A stretch of 64,000 nt of DNA from Amorphophallus konjac. Lineage: Eukaryota > Streptophyta > Magnoliopsida > Alismatales > Araceae. The DNA lies in assembly GCA_022559845.1 (NCBI GenBank), contig CM040124.1, positions 75,167,491 through 75,231,490 on the forward strand, given 5' to 3'. The position numbers and the translations under genes were made by a program. The notes beneath the pieces are model-generated. The model saw only the letters and a program-made list of their open reading frames with translations. It was not told where the DNA came from and did no database searches. Of this stretch, positions 1 through 9,331 are shown one piece after another. The stretch's first letter is position 1. Every line of letters begins with the position of its first letter.

Positions 1-1429
1 TCTCTACAACTCTATCTCTCAAACTTCTTCTTCTCTTTGCTGCTCTTTCAAGCTACTCTCCTTTTTCGTTCGCTACTTCTTCTCAATTCTCTTCTATCTT
101 TCTCTACTGCTCTCTCTATCTAATTCTCTTGCTGTTCTCCCCTCTCCCACGACTGCTTCCTTTTCTTCTCTTCTTTTTTTAGACTTATGGCTCACTCTTT
201 ACAACAGCTTCTTCTCTGGCGGCTCTTCTTTCTTCTCTATGGCTTCTCTCTATTTTCGCGCACGTTCCAGCTTTCTGCAGCCTTCTTGTTATATAGGAAC
301 AGGGGCGCCGGAGGAAGATTGAATTAGGAGTGTGATTCCCATTTCTTCTGATTCTCCCACGTGGCAGGATCACGCTTTGATCATGTGGTCCCTACAAGAT
401 TCGCCCAGGAGGTGTGTGGAGAGAATACTCCCGCCAATTCCTTTTCCAAAAAATTGTTTCGCTGAAGTACAGCTGGAGTTCACGTGGCAGACTTTTTAGA
501 CGTGACTCCTCCTTGGAACATGTGCCTGTAGCTATCTTGGATTACGTGTCTGTTTAAGTTGAGTCTCGAGCCACGTGACTTGACCCTCTACACACTTAAG
601 TTCTGACAAAAGACTAAAGGCCTTTTGTTAAACACATTGTAACCATGAATGGATAGCCAATGTGCTTTGACCTATTGACATGAGAGTCACTGCATATGAA
701 TGAATTTCAGTTAAGTGTGAAGGATGCACAGACTTCATAGTGCAATATGCACAGACTTATAATGCGTATATGAAAATGAGCACAAACCTTTTTATGCAAA
801 TGTGGAAATGTGAACATACCATATAAGTCTAGATGCACACATGCATAGACCTTGTAGTGCAATCGTGCAAATATGCATAGACCTTGGTAACATGTTGAGC
901 AAATGTGCACAGACCTTACTCACATGATGAATGGATGTGCATCAACCTTATAAGTACAGAGGTAGAATGTGCACAGACTTTATATGTGCACAGGGAGAAT
1001 GTGCACAGACTTCATTTGTGCTACGAAAAGATGTGCACAGACCTTAACATGTGCACAGACCTCAGTACGTACATGTGCGTGGACCTTGATGCACCATGTG
1101 CACAGACTAGGAAACATGCACATACTTGAATGTATGCACAAGTTGATATGTGCGTAGACCTTATAATGCACGATGCAGATTGTGCATCGACCTTAATGCT
1201 GCTAATCAGAATGTGCACCGACCTTCTCTATGTAGAGATGCAATGTGCATCGACCTTCTATATGCCCAAGGAGAATGTGCATCGACCTTATTTGCCAAAG
1301 GCACAATGTGCACCGACCTTAATGTGCATGAAACAAAATGTGCTTCGACCACACTATGCACAATGCAGAATGTGCATCGATCTTAATGTGCATGCAGCAA
1401 ACTGTGCACAGACTTTGTATGCCATATAA
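1..1429 (-). mobile_element. Partial LTR of Sirevirus-like element E (duplicate copy)
   Basis: This stretch matches 24900-26327, the left arm of the E 3' LTR, nearly base for base. It begins inside the LTR, so the element continues to the left of the window. It ends where Tekay element B1 is inserted, leaving the 5-bp sequence TATAA at 1425-1429. It contains a CT-rich segment (1-200), a TATA-like box on the minus strand (about 287-296), and the box array from about 720. The orientation is inferred from the complete E element at 24050-52824. No protein is encoded; open frames here are by-products of low complexity and of the repeats. Confidence 0.85.
720..1423. repeat. Array of TGTGCAYMGACCTT boxes in E-type LTR
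   Basis: About 25 imperfect copies of a 14-15 base box (consensus TGTGCATCGACCTT or TGTGCACAGACCTT) lie here. Box starts at 904, 936, 968, 1000 and 1032 are 32 bp apart. A second run at 1149, 1181, 1212, 1244, 1276, 1307, 1339, 1371 and 1403 steps by 31 or 32 bp. The 17-18 bases between boxes differ from unit to unit, unlike a plain satellite. Outside the two runs the spacing is irregular (18-24 bp). The function is unknown; a phased protein-binding array is an inference. Confidence 0.85.
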
Positions 1430-2545
1430 TGTCACGCCGTGAGATTATGCAGTGGAAACAATCGAGAACATGAACAGTCGGCTAGTACGGCTCGAGCAAG
1501 CAATATAATCAGAGCTCAAGACAATCACATAAAAGTAATTGCACCAATAATTCATTTAAACCTTTAATCACTCTTAATCACTCTTACATCATAGACTCAA
1601 GAAAAATCGAAGATTACAACAAGACTCGACAAGACATCTGGTACTATGGCTTCTCTCGATTCATTTTGACCTTCAATCACTCTTGGACCTGTTACTTGTA
1701 TAATCCGAATCCGATTCACTTATACTTCCTGAAAAATTGATAAAATAGGTAATGAGCACACTTGTCCAGTAGGTATCTCCGTATCAAGATGAAGGCGAGT
1801 TTAAGTCATTATTATTTTAGCTCTAGAGAATAAGATGAATCATGCAGATACGGTAAAACATGTATATAACCAAGTAACAAGATATGGTCATGATGAGATA
1901 CGAGAATATGATTGATCAAGTAAATAACAAGAATGTAAATTTGGTCTTTCCATGATCAAGAATGTAAGAAGAATGAACTTTTCATAACCATGAAGGCTAT
2001 GTACTAGTAAGTCATTTAACAAGCAAGAAAGTACTCTTCACTTAGTAGCAAGTACTTCATAAATTTACGTGGATCTTTACTCATGTCCTGTGGATTTTCA
2101 CTTATTTATAAAGAAAGTACTCCTAGCGCAATGTGACGACAGTAGCATCATACCCCATGATTTACAGTATGTTTCGATAATCAACCGAGGGGACTGGCAT
2201 ATAGCCCTTGAACACAATCAGTGCTCGAACTGTATCTTCAAGTATAAATCAAGCTACTTCCATGATTATAATAATATTATTGCCAATAATGTACAAGTTC
2301 AATAATAATTCCATGATAAGGTAACGAAGGCAAGAATGCTTCAATTAAGAACAAGAGATTTCAAGGATGACTTAAATGGATATCATGTTATGGAAGAAAT
2401 TTGGCAGCATAACAGTACTTTCATTATGTTCTATACCTTTAATGTTGACTTACTTAACGTAGTCGAGATAATCCTAAGATCATCTAGGAACTCAAGAAAA
2501 CCAACCCCAAAGGTCAAAACTTAGGTCAGACTAAATCAGGAACCA

Positions 2546-2730
2546 AGCGGTCTATTATTGGACCGTTTAGAACGCCTGGCGGTCTATTCATGGACCATTT
2601 CATAGAATAAAGACATCGATGCAGTAAAACCATCTGGAGCTTTAGCGGTCTAGCGGATGGCCATTTATTATCCCTTAGCGGTCTAGTGAAGGGCCCCTTA
2701 CAGAAATCAGATGGTCCTCCAGAGTGCCGC
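2546..2730. repeat. CGGTCT...GACCG module cluster 1 in B1 LTR
   Basis: Short inverted repeats of the form CGGTCT-N6-GGACCG follow one another. Box starts are at 2548, 2580, 2646, 2679 and 2712, so the steps are 32, 66, 33 and 33 bp, with one degenerate position in the middle. The same spacing is kept in B2 at 27489, 27521, 27587, 27620 and 27653. Each module could fold as a small hairpin or serve as a dyad binding site; which, if either, is unknown. Confidence 0.75.
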
Positions 2731-3267
2731 TAAGCTCCAGAATACACACAACATCGGTAAGTGCTTTTCTAAGAGCCAGCTCGGCATCCTAGTGGGAATC
2801 CCAGGCTCGCGGAGTCTTACGGAGGCCTTGAAACAAGATTTCCTAGTCCGTTGGAAGGAATATCCAATGGAAAGGTTATGAAGTCCAAGATGGTGTACTT
2901 AATGTGCAAAGGTGTAACTAATGACAACATATCGGGATATGTGCCATGTACTTAAGAAAATGACTCTTAGAAGAGAGATATACCATGGTAAAACAGCGAT
3001 TAAATCATGACTAGTCCATAAATCATATAAAGTCAAGCTAATTACAAAAGTATATGATTTTGTCATGAAAATAACATAAATGTAAAAATAGTTCTAAGTG
3101 CATAAGGAATCATGAAATCTATTAGAACGCTATGTTAACATAACTAGATATATGATAATAGCACGTAAAATAGGAATAAAACTTACTTATCCAGGCTTAT
3201 CATACATTAATTAGGGCCATTCTGCATTAAGTTTCGGGTTAACTTAAATATAGAAATCAGAAACTCA

Positions 3268-3352
3268 AACGATCTAGTGGAGGACTGTTTCACTGGGCCA
3301 AACGGTCTATTGTACGTCCACTAGGGTTTTTGGCAGTCTACAGGAAGACCAT
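3268..3352. repeat. CGGTCT...GACC module cluster 2 in B1 LTR
   Basis: Three modules start at 3270, 3303 and 3334 (steps of 33 and 31 bp). Each has a CGGTCT-like half followed by a GGAC or GACC-like half. The counterpart in the B2 5' LTR (about 42396-42482) has better-preserved halves, for example CGGTCTATCGTACGACCG. Confidence 0.65.
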
Positions 3353-4103
3353 TTCCTCCTGTGTTATAGAAAACCTAATAAAAATATTAATCTAAGACAT
3401 ATCATGCTTTAAAATCAACATGTATAAACTCATACAGCATGATAGAATGAGTATAGGCCAACAATATGCATGGGTTTGTGTAATAAACAAGAAAATTCTC
3501 CTTTTAACTTCAATTAGGGCTAAGAATTATGCATGAGGAGTATACTAAATGCATAGTCCCTAATAAATCATAAAATTCTCGGTGTACAGTGCATGAAATA
3601 AACTGAAACCAGAGGGATTTTACCCCTGACATAAAGTTTAAGCCTTTCATGCGATAACCTACCTTTATCCTGGGCTTTAGATTTTGAATTTAAGGCTGGA
3701 AGTTAACCCTAATTCTCTGCTCGTCCTATGCTAAACCAGCAACTTCACGCCCTTGTATCTCCTAACTCTCTTGTCCTAAAGACGTAAAATTTTGAGGGTA
3801 AATAGGAGATATAAAGGAGAACAAAAAGTTCTAAAGACACAATTGCTAAATACCTCTTCTAGGGCTTCTATTTTCCTGATCTTCTTGGGCCGGTCGCACA
3901 GATTCCTGGGTTATTGGTGTAGGATCAGCAACTTTGGAAGCCTCTAACTCCTTGTAGACTTGATCTCCTAGAATGAAATTTTGAGAGGAGTTAGACCTGA
4001 GTATTGTGAATAAAAGATTCTAAAGAACCTACCTGAAATAAAAGCTCCTTACCTTAGTTCCACGCGAGCCAAATGTAAGGGTCGCGCAAGGTGGTTCTGG
4101 GGT

Positions 4104-4113
4104 CTATTTATAG
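4104..4113 (-). promoter_or_regulatory. TATA box of B1 LTR
   Basis: CTATTTATAG on the plus strand reads CTATAAATAG on the minus strand, the direction of the element. It sits about 540 bp from the U3 end (4645). The same box is found at 29040-29049 and 43234-43243 in B2 and 17468-17477 in the solo LTR, which supports its role as the LTR core promoter. Confidence 0.6.
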
Positions 4114-4288
4114 GTTTTAGCTTGGTTTCATGGATTCGAACAAACTTAGAGTCTTAATTAGGTCTTCAATTCGATCCTCAATCCTTCTAGACTTATCCAA
4201 TTAGTAGATAACATCGATCCTAGGCGATTTGGATGCCTAAGTTCCAAGCTTTTCACGTTCTCTTCCTTTCATGAAATCTGCAGAGCCT

Positions 4289-4351
4289 AGCGGTCTAATG
4301 CTAGACCGTTTTCCACTTCTATGCGGTCTATCGATAGACCATTTTTGGTCT
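4289..4351. repeat. Hairpin module cluster 3 in B1 LTR
   Basis: Two strong inverted repeats start at 4291 (CGGTCTAATGCTAGACCG) and 4324, 33 bp apart. The second contains the perfect 16-bp palindrome GGTCTATCGATAGACC at 4325-4340. A degenerate third half-site (TGGTCT) follows at 4346. The same pair is found at 29227 and 29260 in B2 and at 43421 and 43454 in the B2 5' LTR, again 33 bp apart. Confidence 0.8.
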
Positions 4352-4645
4352 GGGCGTCGAATTTGAACTGTTTCAAACTTTTCCCCCCTGTTATCCATTT
4401 ATTTATCCTATTTATCCACTTAAATTCTGAAAATCTAAATATTAAACTTCTAGAATATGGGCCAACCCTTTTGGGCTTGGGGTTTTAGGTCCTTTGGGTT
4501 CAATTATATGGGACTAATTTATTTATTAGTAGAAGGCCTTTACTTAATGAGACTTAATTAATAGTAATTCATTTAATAACTCATCTAAATGTTTAATACT
4601 TTTATTTAAATCTAGAAAATTCCAAGAAAATTCTTGGGCGTTACA

Positions 4646-4658
4646 CCCTCCCCCACTT
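4646..4658 (-). other. Polypurine tract of B1
   Basis: On the minus strand this reads AAGTGGGGGAGGG and lies directly against the 3' LTR, where plus-strand DNA synthesis is primed. The same tract occurs in B2 (29582-29594) and in element D (18256-18268). Confidence 0.85.
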
Positions 4659-4679
4659 AAGAGAATTTGGTCTCTAAAT

Positions 4680-5255
4680 TCAATACATGGATTTATGGAG
4701 AGTATACTTACATTCAAATATCTCTGGAAATCTTTTACGTATAGCTTATTCAGTTTTCTATGTTGCTTCATGTGGACATGATTTGGTCCATTAGATCTTA
4801 ACCATAGGAATAGTTTTATTCCGAAGTTGTCGTACTTCTCATTCAATGATCTTGATTGGCCTTTGCTCGTATGTCAAGTCCTTTTTAATTTCCAGGTTGT
4901 CGTAAGTGATGACATGAAATGGATCATGTATATACTTCTTAAGCATTGAGACGTGAAATACATCTTGAACTCCTGCTAATTGAGGGGGTAAAGCTATTTG
5001 ATATGCGACTTCACCAATCCTGTCGAGAATTTCGAAGGGGCCAATGAATCTTGGAGTAAGCTTGCCTTTGATACCGAATCTTTGAATACCTCGACCTGGA
5101 GAAACCTTAAGAAATACATGGTCTCCTACTTGAAATTCTAGGTCACGCCTTCGATTATCAGCATATGATTTCTGTCTGTCTTGTGCCATTTGAAGTCTTT
5201 CCCGAATAAGCTTTATCTTCTCGATAGTATCCTTGATGATATCGGGATCGATAAA
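4680..5255 (-). pseudogene. B1 integrase C-terminal domain and degraded chromodomain
   Basis: The 116-residue open part (4839-5189) is the integrase C-terminal domain: QVGDHVFLKVSPGRG, PRFIGPFEILDRIG, VAYQIALPP and VFHVSMLKKY are typical of Tekay/Del elements. The frame continues past a TGA (shared with B2) into a chromodomain-like stretch: EVRQLRNKTIPMVK, then HEAT and RKRFPEIF, ending at 4680-4682. Stops interrupt it at the position after MVKI (shared with B2) and at two further codons found only in B1, one replacing the conserved Trp after HEAT. Chromodomains guide integration toward particular chromatin; this one cannot be made intact. An additional TAA just after GER, near the start of this segment, is also shared with B2. 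Confidence 0.85.
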
Positions 5256-5750
5256 TTACCTTTCTCCTACTTCACTCCAGCAAATAGACGATCGATAGCT
5301 TCTACCATACAGAGCCTCGAATGGTGCCATATGAATGCTAGCCTGATAGCTATTGTTATAGGCAAATTCCACTAGAGGTAAATGGTCATGCCAACTTCCT
5401 CCAAAGTCAATAGCACAAGCCCTAAGCATATCCTCCACTACTTGGTTTGTCCTTTCAGTTTGGCCATCAGTTTGTGGATGGAATGCAGTGCTAAAATTAA
5501 GTCGGGTCCCTAATGAATGTTGAAGACCCTTCCAGAATTTTGATGTGAACCGAGGGTCTCGGTTAGATATAATGGTAACAGGGACACCATGTAATTTGAC
5601 AATTTCTCTCATGTATAATGCTGCTAATACATCCACAGACCATCGACTTTTGATTGGTAGAAAATGTACAGATTTAGTCAATCGATCTATGATCACCCAT
5701 ACACGATCATGTCCTCCTCTTGTCTTAGGTAAACCCATGATAAAATCCAT
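5256..5750 (-). pseudogene. B1 integrase catalytic core, active-site mutant
   Basis: This 164-residue frame is the RNase H-fold core that joins element DNA to the target. Of the DD35E triad, the first Asp is residue 22 (in IIDRLTKS) and the Glu is residue 99 (in QTERTNQ). The second Asp falls at residue 63, 35 residues before the Glu, but the motif here reads SNRDPRF, so Asp has become Asn. The frame opens after an in-frame TGA in the upstream linker (PE*KW) shared with B2, and closes at a shared TAA. The family assignment is secure; activity would be lost from the Asn63 change alone. Confidence 0.85.
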
Positions 5751-5768
5751 CCCTATACTTTTCCATTT

Positions 5769-6344
5769 TCACTCGGGAATACTCAAGGGGTGTAATTTCC
5801 CAGCGGGTCTTAAATGTTCTGCTTTTACTTGTTGACAAGTGAGACATCGGGACACAACGTCTGCTACTTCTCTCTTCATGTTGGGCCACCAGAAGCTTCT
5901 TTTCAAATCTTGATACATCTTGGTAGCACTAGGGTGAATAGCATACCTTGATTTGTGAGCTTCTTCCATGATCAATTTCTTAGTGTCATCATGATTCGGC
6001 ACACAAATTCGATCCTTAAATAATAGTATCCCATCATTTGAGATAGAAAATTCCAGTCTCTGATCAATATTATCCTTAATCTCCATCAATGCGGGGTCAT
6101 TTTCTTGTAATTGGACTATGTCCTTGATTAATGTGGGTTGAGACCTTATATTGGTAATCATACCTCCTTCTCCTTCTCTATCAATATCAAGATTTAAATG
6201 AGAAAAATCTTTAATAAGACAAGTTATACCTTTCCTGAGGCTTGCTAGAGTTGCCATTGGTTTCCTGCTAAGAGCGTCGACTACAACATTTGCTTTCCCC
6301 GGATGATATTGGATAGTAAAGTCGAAGTGCTTGAGATACTCCAA
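5769..6344 (-). pseudogene. B1 RNase H end and integrase zinc-binding domain
   Basis: This 191-residue frame begins with the last RNase H block, where VVVDALSRK (Asp23) supplies the fourth acidic residue of RNase H. It continues through a connector to the integrase N-terminal HHCC zinc finger (EEAHKSRYAIHP through RCLTCQQVK, about residues 129-175). It is separated from the RT frame upstream by one stop just after KELNM. That stop is absent from B2, which reads LKMRQRRW there, so the lesion arose in B1 after the duplication. The downstream stop (PE*KW) is shared. Confidence 0.85.
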
Positions 6345-6356
6345 CCATCTACGTTG

Positions 6357-7448
6357 TCACATGTTTAACTCCTTCTGGGTGAATAGGTATTTCAGACTTT
6401 TAAGATCTGAAAATATGATAAATTTCTCCCCATAAAGGTAGTGTCGCCAAATCTTTGATGCGAATATAATCGTAGCTAGTTCCAGATCATGCACAGTGTA
6501 ATTTTCTTCATGACGCTTCAATTGTCTTGATGAATAGCAAATCACCTTTCCATTTTGCATAAGAACGCATCCTAGGCCAATGCCAGACGCATCCGTATAG
6601 ACTTCAAAGACACCACCTTCTGTCGGTAGCGTTAATATAGGTGCAGTGGTAAGGTGTTCTTTAAGAGTTTGAAAACTCTCTTCGCAATCCTTCGACCATA
6701 TAAAAGGATTCTCCTTTCTTGTGAGTCTAGTCAAAGGAACGGCGATCTTTGAGAAATCTTTGATAAATCTCATGTAATAACCAGCCAGACCTAGAAAACT
6801 TCTAACTTCAGACACGGTCGTCGGTCGGCTCCAGTTCTTAACAGCTTCTATTTTAGAAGGGTCAACATCGATACCTTCTTTTGAAATAATATGGCCAAGG
6901 AAAGAGACTTCCCTTAGCCAGAACTCGCACTTACTAAGCTTTGCATAAAGTTTGTGCTCACTTAGTGTCTGCAAGGCTATTTTTAAGTGCTCTTCGTGTT
7001 CCTCCTTTGTTTTGGAGTATATAAGGATATCATCAATGAAGATGACTATAAACTGGTCAAGATAAGGCCTCAAGATGTTATTCATTAGTTGCATAAATAC
7101 TGCCAGGGCATTGGTTAACCCGAACGGCATTACCACGAATTCATAATGGCCATATCTGCTCCGAAAAATTGTTTTGTATATGTCTTCATCTTTGATCTTG
7201 AGCTGATGATAACCTGACCTGAGGTCAATCTTGGAGAAATCTTCTGCTCCTGAAATCTGATCAAAGAGTTCATCTATACGCGGCAACGGATATTTATTCT
7301 TAATTGTGAGTTGATTTAGTCGCTGGTAGTCGATACATAGCCTGAGGGATCCATCCTTCTTCTTGACAAATAGAACTGGCGCACCCCAAGGGGATGTGCT
7401 TGGTTGAATAAAACTCTTGTCTAATAACTCCTGAAGTTGTTTCTTCAA
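6357..7448 (-). CDS. B1 reverse transcriptase-RNase H fragment, intact reading frame
   Basis: This 363-residue frame is the longest intact retroelement reading frame in the window. The RT domain shows [10 protein letters not shown] (residues 73-82, first catalytic Asp at 74), VMPFGLTNA (106-114) and FIDD (137-140, the catalytic Asp pair). RNase H follows with TDAS (285-288), HDLEL (Glu323) and SDLK (Asp348). It copies element RNA into DNA in virus-like particles. The frame opens right after a TAA shared with B2 that separates it from protease and closes at a B1-specific stop. The listed Met is only the first one in the frame; in a working element the domain would be cut from a polyprotein. 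NALAVFMQ departs from the usual NAPA.FM pattern. Confidence 0.9.
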   Translation of the reverse strand: MKKQLQELLDKSFIQPSTSPWGAPVLFVKKKDGSLRLCIDYQRLNQLTIKNKYPLPRIDELFDQISGAEDFSKIDLRSGYHQLKIKDEDIYKTIFRSRYGHYEFVVMPFGLTNALAVFMQLMNNILRPYLDQFIVIFIDDILIYSKTKEEHEEHLKIALQTLSEHKLYAKLSKCEFWLREVSFLGHIISKEGIDVDPSKIEAVKNWSRPTTVSEVRSFLGLAGYYMRFIKDFSKIAVPLTRLTRKENPFIWSKDCEESFQTLKEHLTTAPILTLPTEGGVFEVYTDASGIGLGCVLMQNGKVICYSSRQLKRHEENYTVHDLELATIIFASKIWRHYLYGEKFIIFSDLKSLKYLFTQKELNM

Positions 7449-7451
7449 TTC

Positions 7452-8197
7452 CTTCAGTTATGTGGGGGACATCTTGTAGGGAGCTATTGAAACAGGTGCT
7501 GCTCCAGGAATGAGTTCAATGAAGAAGTTTACTTCCCTTTCGGGCGGTAAACCAGGCAAATCCGACGAGAATACATCGGGAAATTTATTTACAATGGGGA
7601 TGTCTTCTAAGATGACTTCCTTGGACTCAATAATGACTACGGAAGCAAGAAAGGCTTCACGTCCTTGCGAAATAAGTTTGCAAGTGTGAAGAGATGAAAT
7701 AATAGCAAGATGTTTTCTATACTTGATACCAAGGAAGGAAAAGCTTGGGAGACCTGGTTTTTGAAAAGAGATAATTCGGTTGCGACAGTTTATATAGGCG
7801 TCGTGGTCTACAAGCCAATCTCCACCTAAGATAGCATCGTAGTCCTCCATGTCAAGGCATACGAGGTTTGCGGGAAGATTATGACCTTCTACCATTGCCT
7901 CACTATCGGGGTAGTAGGTTGTAACTTTGGTTCCTGGACCTAATGGTGTAGTGATTGCTAGGTCCGAAGGTAAGGGAACTGATGAAATTGGCAAGGTTAA
8001 AAAGTAGTAGATATAAAGGAATGAGAAGCACCAGTATCAAATAGTACGAATACAGGATGGGAATAGATTTGGATAGTACCTTCCATCAGCCCATCATTCT
8101 TGGGCATTTTCTCATCTTCCATAATAGCATTAAGATGGGCTTGTCGCTTACGTCCACCACTAGAAGATTGTTCCTTCATAAGGGGGCAATCCGGCAT
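7452..8197 (-). pseudogene. B1 zinc-knuckle end, retropepsin and linker to RT
   Basis: The segment starts at the last Cys of the gag knuckle (HRMPDCPLMKE). It holds the aspartic protease, with active-site DTGAS at residues 54-58 of the 66-residue frame 7997-8197, followed by SHSFIS. One stop separates it from a 178-residue frame (7458-7994) that contains the rest of the protease (LDMEDYDAILGGDWL) and the linker to RT (DVFSSDLPGLPPERE). Retropepsin cleaves the gag-pol polyprotein. The DTGAS motif is intact in both B1 and B2, but the enzyme is split by stop codons. Confidence 0.85.
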
Positions 8198-9094
8198 GCG
8201 GTGCTCCTGACTGCCACATCATAAGCAAGCGTCGAGACGCTTCCATCACTCTTCGGCCGAGGGACTGAACTTCTCACAAAATGTGCAAGCCACCATGACT
8301 TGCTTTTCTTCTTCTTTGACCTTCTTGTTCTTGTGGTAGCCACTACCACTCCCGTTCCTGGATCTCTTCTTGCTATCATGGGATTTGTAAGGTTCTGTGA
8401 TACTAAACTTTCCCTTATTTTCATGCCGATCAGACCTTCGGCTTGGCTCTTCCCTTTTATCTTTAAGTTTCTCGACCTTCTCCAAGGTCCTTTCGCATAG
8501 ATGTGCCCGTTGGACCATCTCCGCATATGTACGGATATTCTGAGTCCCAAGTTGTTGAATAAAGCCGGGCCTCAATCCATCCATAAAATGATTGGCTTTT
8601 ATTAACTCCGTACTAATCAAGTGAGGAGCATAAGGTGCCAGTCGAGAAAACTGGAGTTCATATTCCGCTACTGACATCATGCCCTGGCGTAATGAAGCAA
8701 ACTCCATAGCCTTCCTCTCCTTAACAAGTTCGGAGAAGTATTTTGCTCAGAAGAGTGTAAGGAACCCCTCCCAAGTGTGTGGTGCATCTTGAGGCGGTGC
8801 CAGAACAGCCTTCCACCATGTACGAGCATCTTTATTGAGTTGGAACGTGGCAAGGCGAACCTTTTCTTGGTCGGCACATTGCATGACCTCGAATATACGA
8901 TTCATTTCATCAATCTAGTTTTCAGCCTCATCAGGATTAGAGGATCTTGAGAACCTCGGAGGGTTTAAACTCCGAAAATTTTTGTGTAGGTCTCCAGCTC
9001 TTGCCCCTGCGCCAGCTTGGGCCATATTTTTTAATGCTTGGGTGAGACCCACAACGGTTTGCTGCATACTGTTCCAGTCAACACGATGAGTCAT
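8198..9094 (-). pseudogene. B1 gag (capsid and nucleocapsid), interrupted
   Basis: The presumed start is the ATG at 9094 (MTHRVDWNS), about 220 bp inside the primer-binding site. Capsid motifs include NPPRFSRSSNPDEAENxIDEM, ARTWWK, AYFSE-like AKYFSELVKERKAMEFASLRQ and the 153-residue frame 8246-8707 (MSVAEYELQFSRLAPYAP). The nucleocapsid part carries a CTFCEKF knuckle. Stops: TAG in place of the Trp of ENWID (shared with B2), a stop before AKYFSE (also a stop in B2, with a different codon), and more stops in the knuckle region. Gag would package the RNA. Element D carries a cleaner version of the same gag. Confidence 0.85.
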
Positions 9095-9311
9095 CGTAAG
9101 AATGAGGTACCTGAGAAGAGTAATGAATTTTGTTAATTCTAATGTAATGAGTGAGGTTAACCTTAAAATTAATTCTAATTATTTTTTCATCCCATGTTCT
9201 ACCCAATTCCTCTCATAGGTTGGGAGTTTCTTTCCTAGTTTCATATGTGTGGGTCCTTAAACCTTGGACTTAGCCTATGACATGACTTCTTCCCTAGAAC
9301 TTATAGTCCTA

Positions 9312-9324
9312 GGCTCTGATACCA
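9312..9324 (-). other. Primer-binding site of B1
   Basis: The minus strand reads TGGTATCAGAGCC, the usual complement of the 3' end of initiator tRNA-Met used by plant LTR elements. It lies 7 bases inside the 5' LTR edge at 9332, which fixes the element's orientation. Confidence 0.9.
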
Positions 9325-9331
9325 CTCTAAC

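Larger units (their letters stand above)
1430..4645 (-). repeat. 3' LTR of Tekay element B1
   Basis: The LTR is 3216 bp and is bounded by TGTCACGCC at 1430 and GCGTTACA at 4645, the inverted TG...CA ends of an LTR. It matches the B2 LTR at 26328-29581 throughout, with many substitutions and a deletion near 1561 (a sequence ACTTTATTTCTTTGTTAA present in B2 is missing). It contains three clusters of CGGTCT/GACCG modules and a minus-strand TATA box at 4104-4113. I see no coding sequence in it. Confidence 0.9.

Noticed and set aside
707..1429. Several 60-100 residue frames on both strands rich in Met, His, Cys and Thr (also at 25605-26327 and 51787-52567)
   Set aside because: They are read-throughs of the 32-bp-spaced box array in the E LTR. 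Both strands and all frames give similar products, there is no start context, and they lie in a non-coding LTR.
9312..9324. tRNA-like words TGGTATCAGAGC at several places
   Set aside because: These are primer-binding sites complementary to a tRNA 3' end, each beside an LTR; no tRNA gene structure is present.
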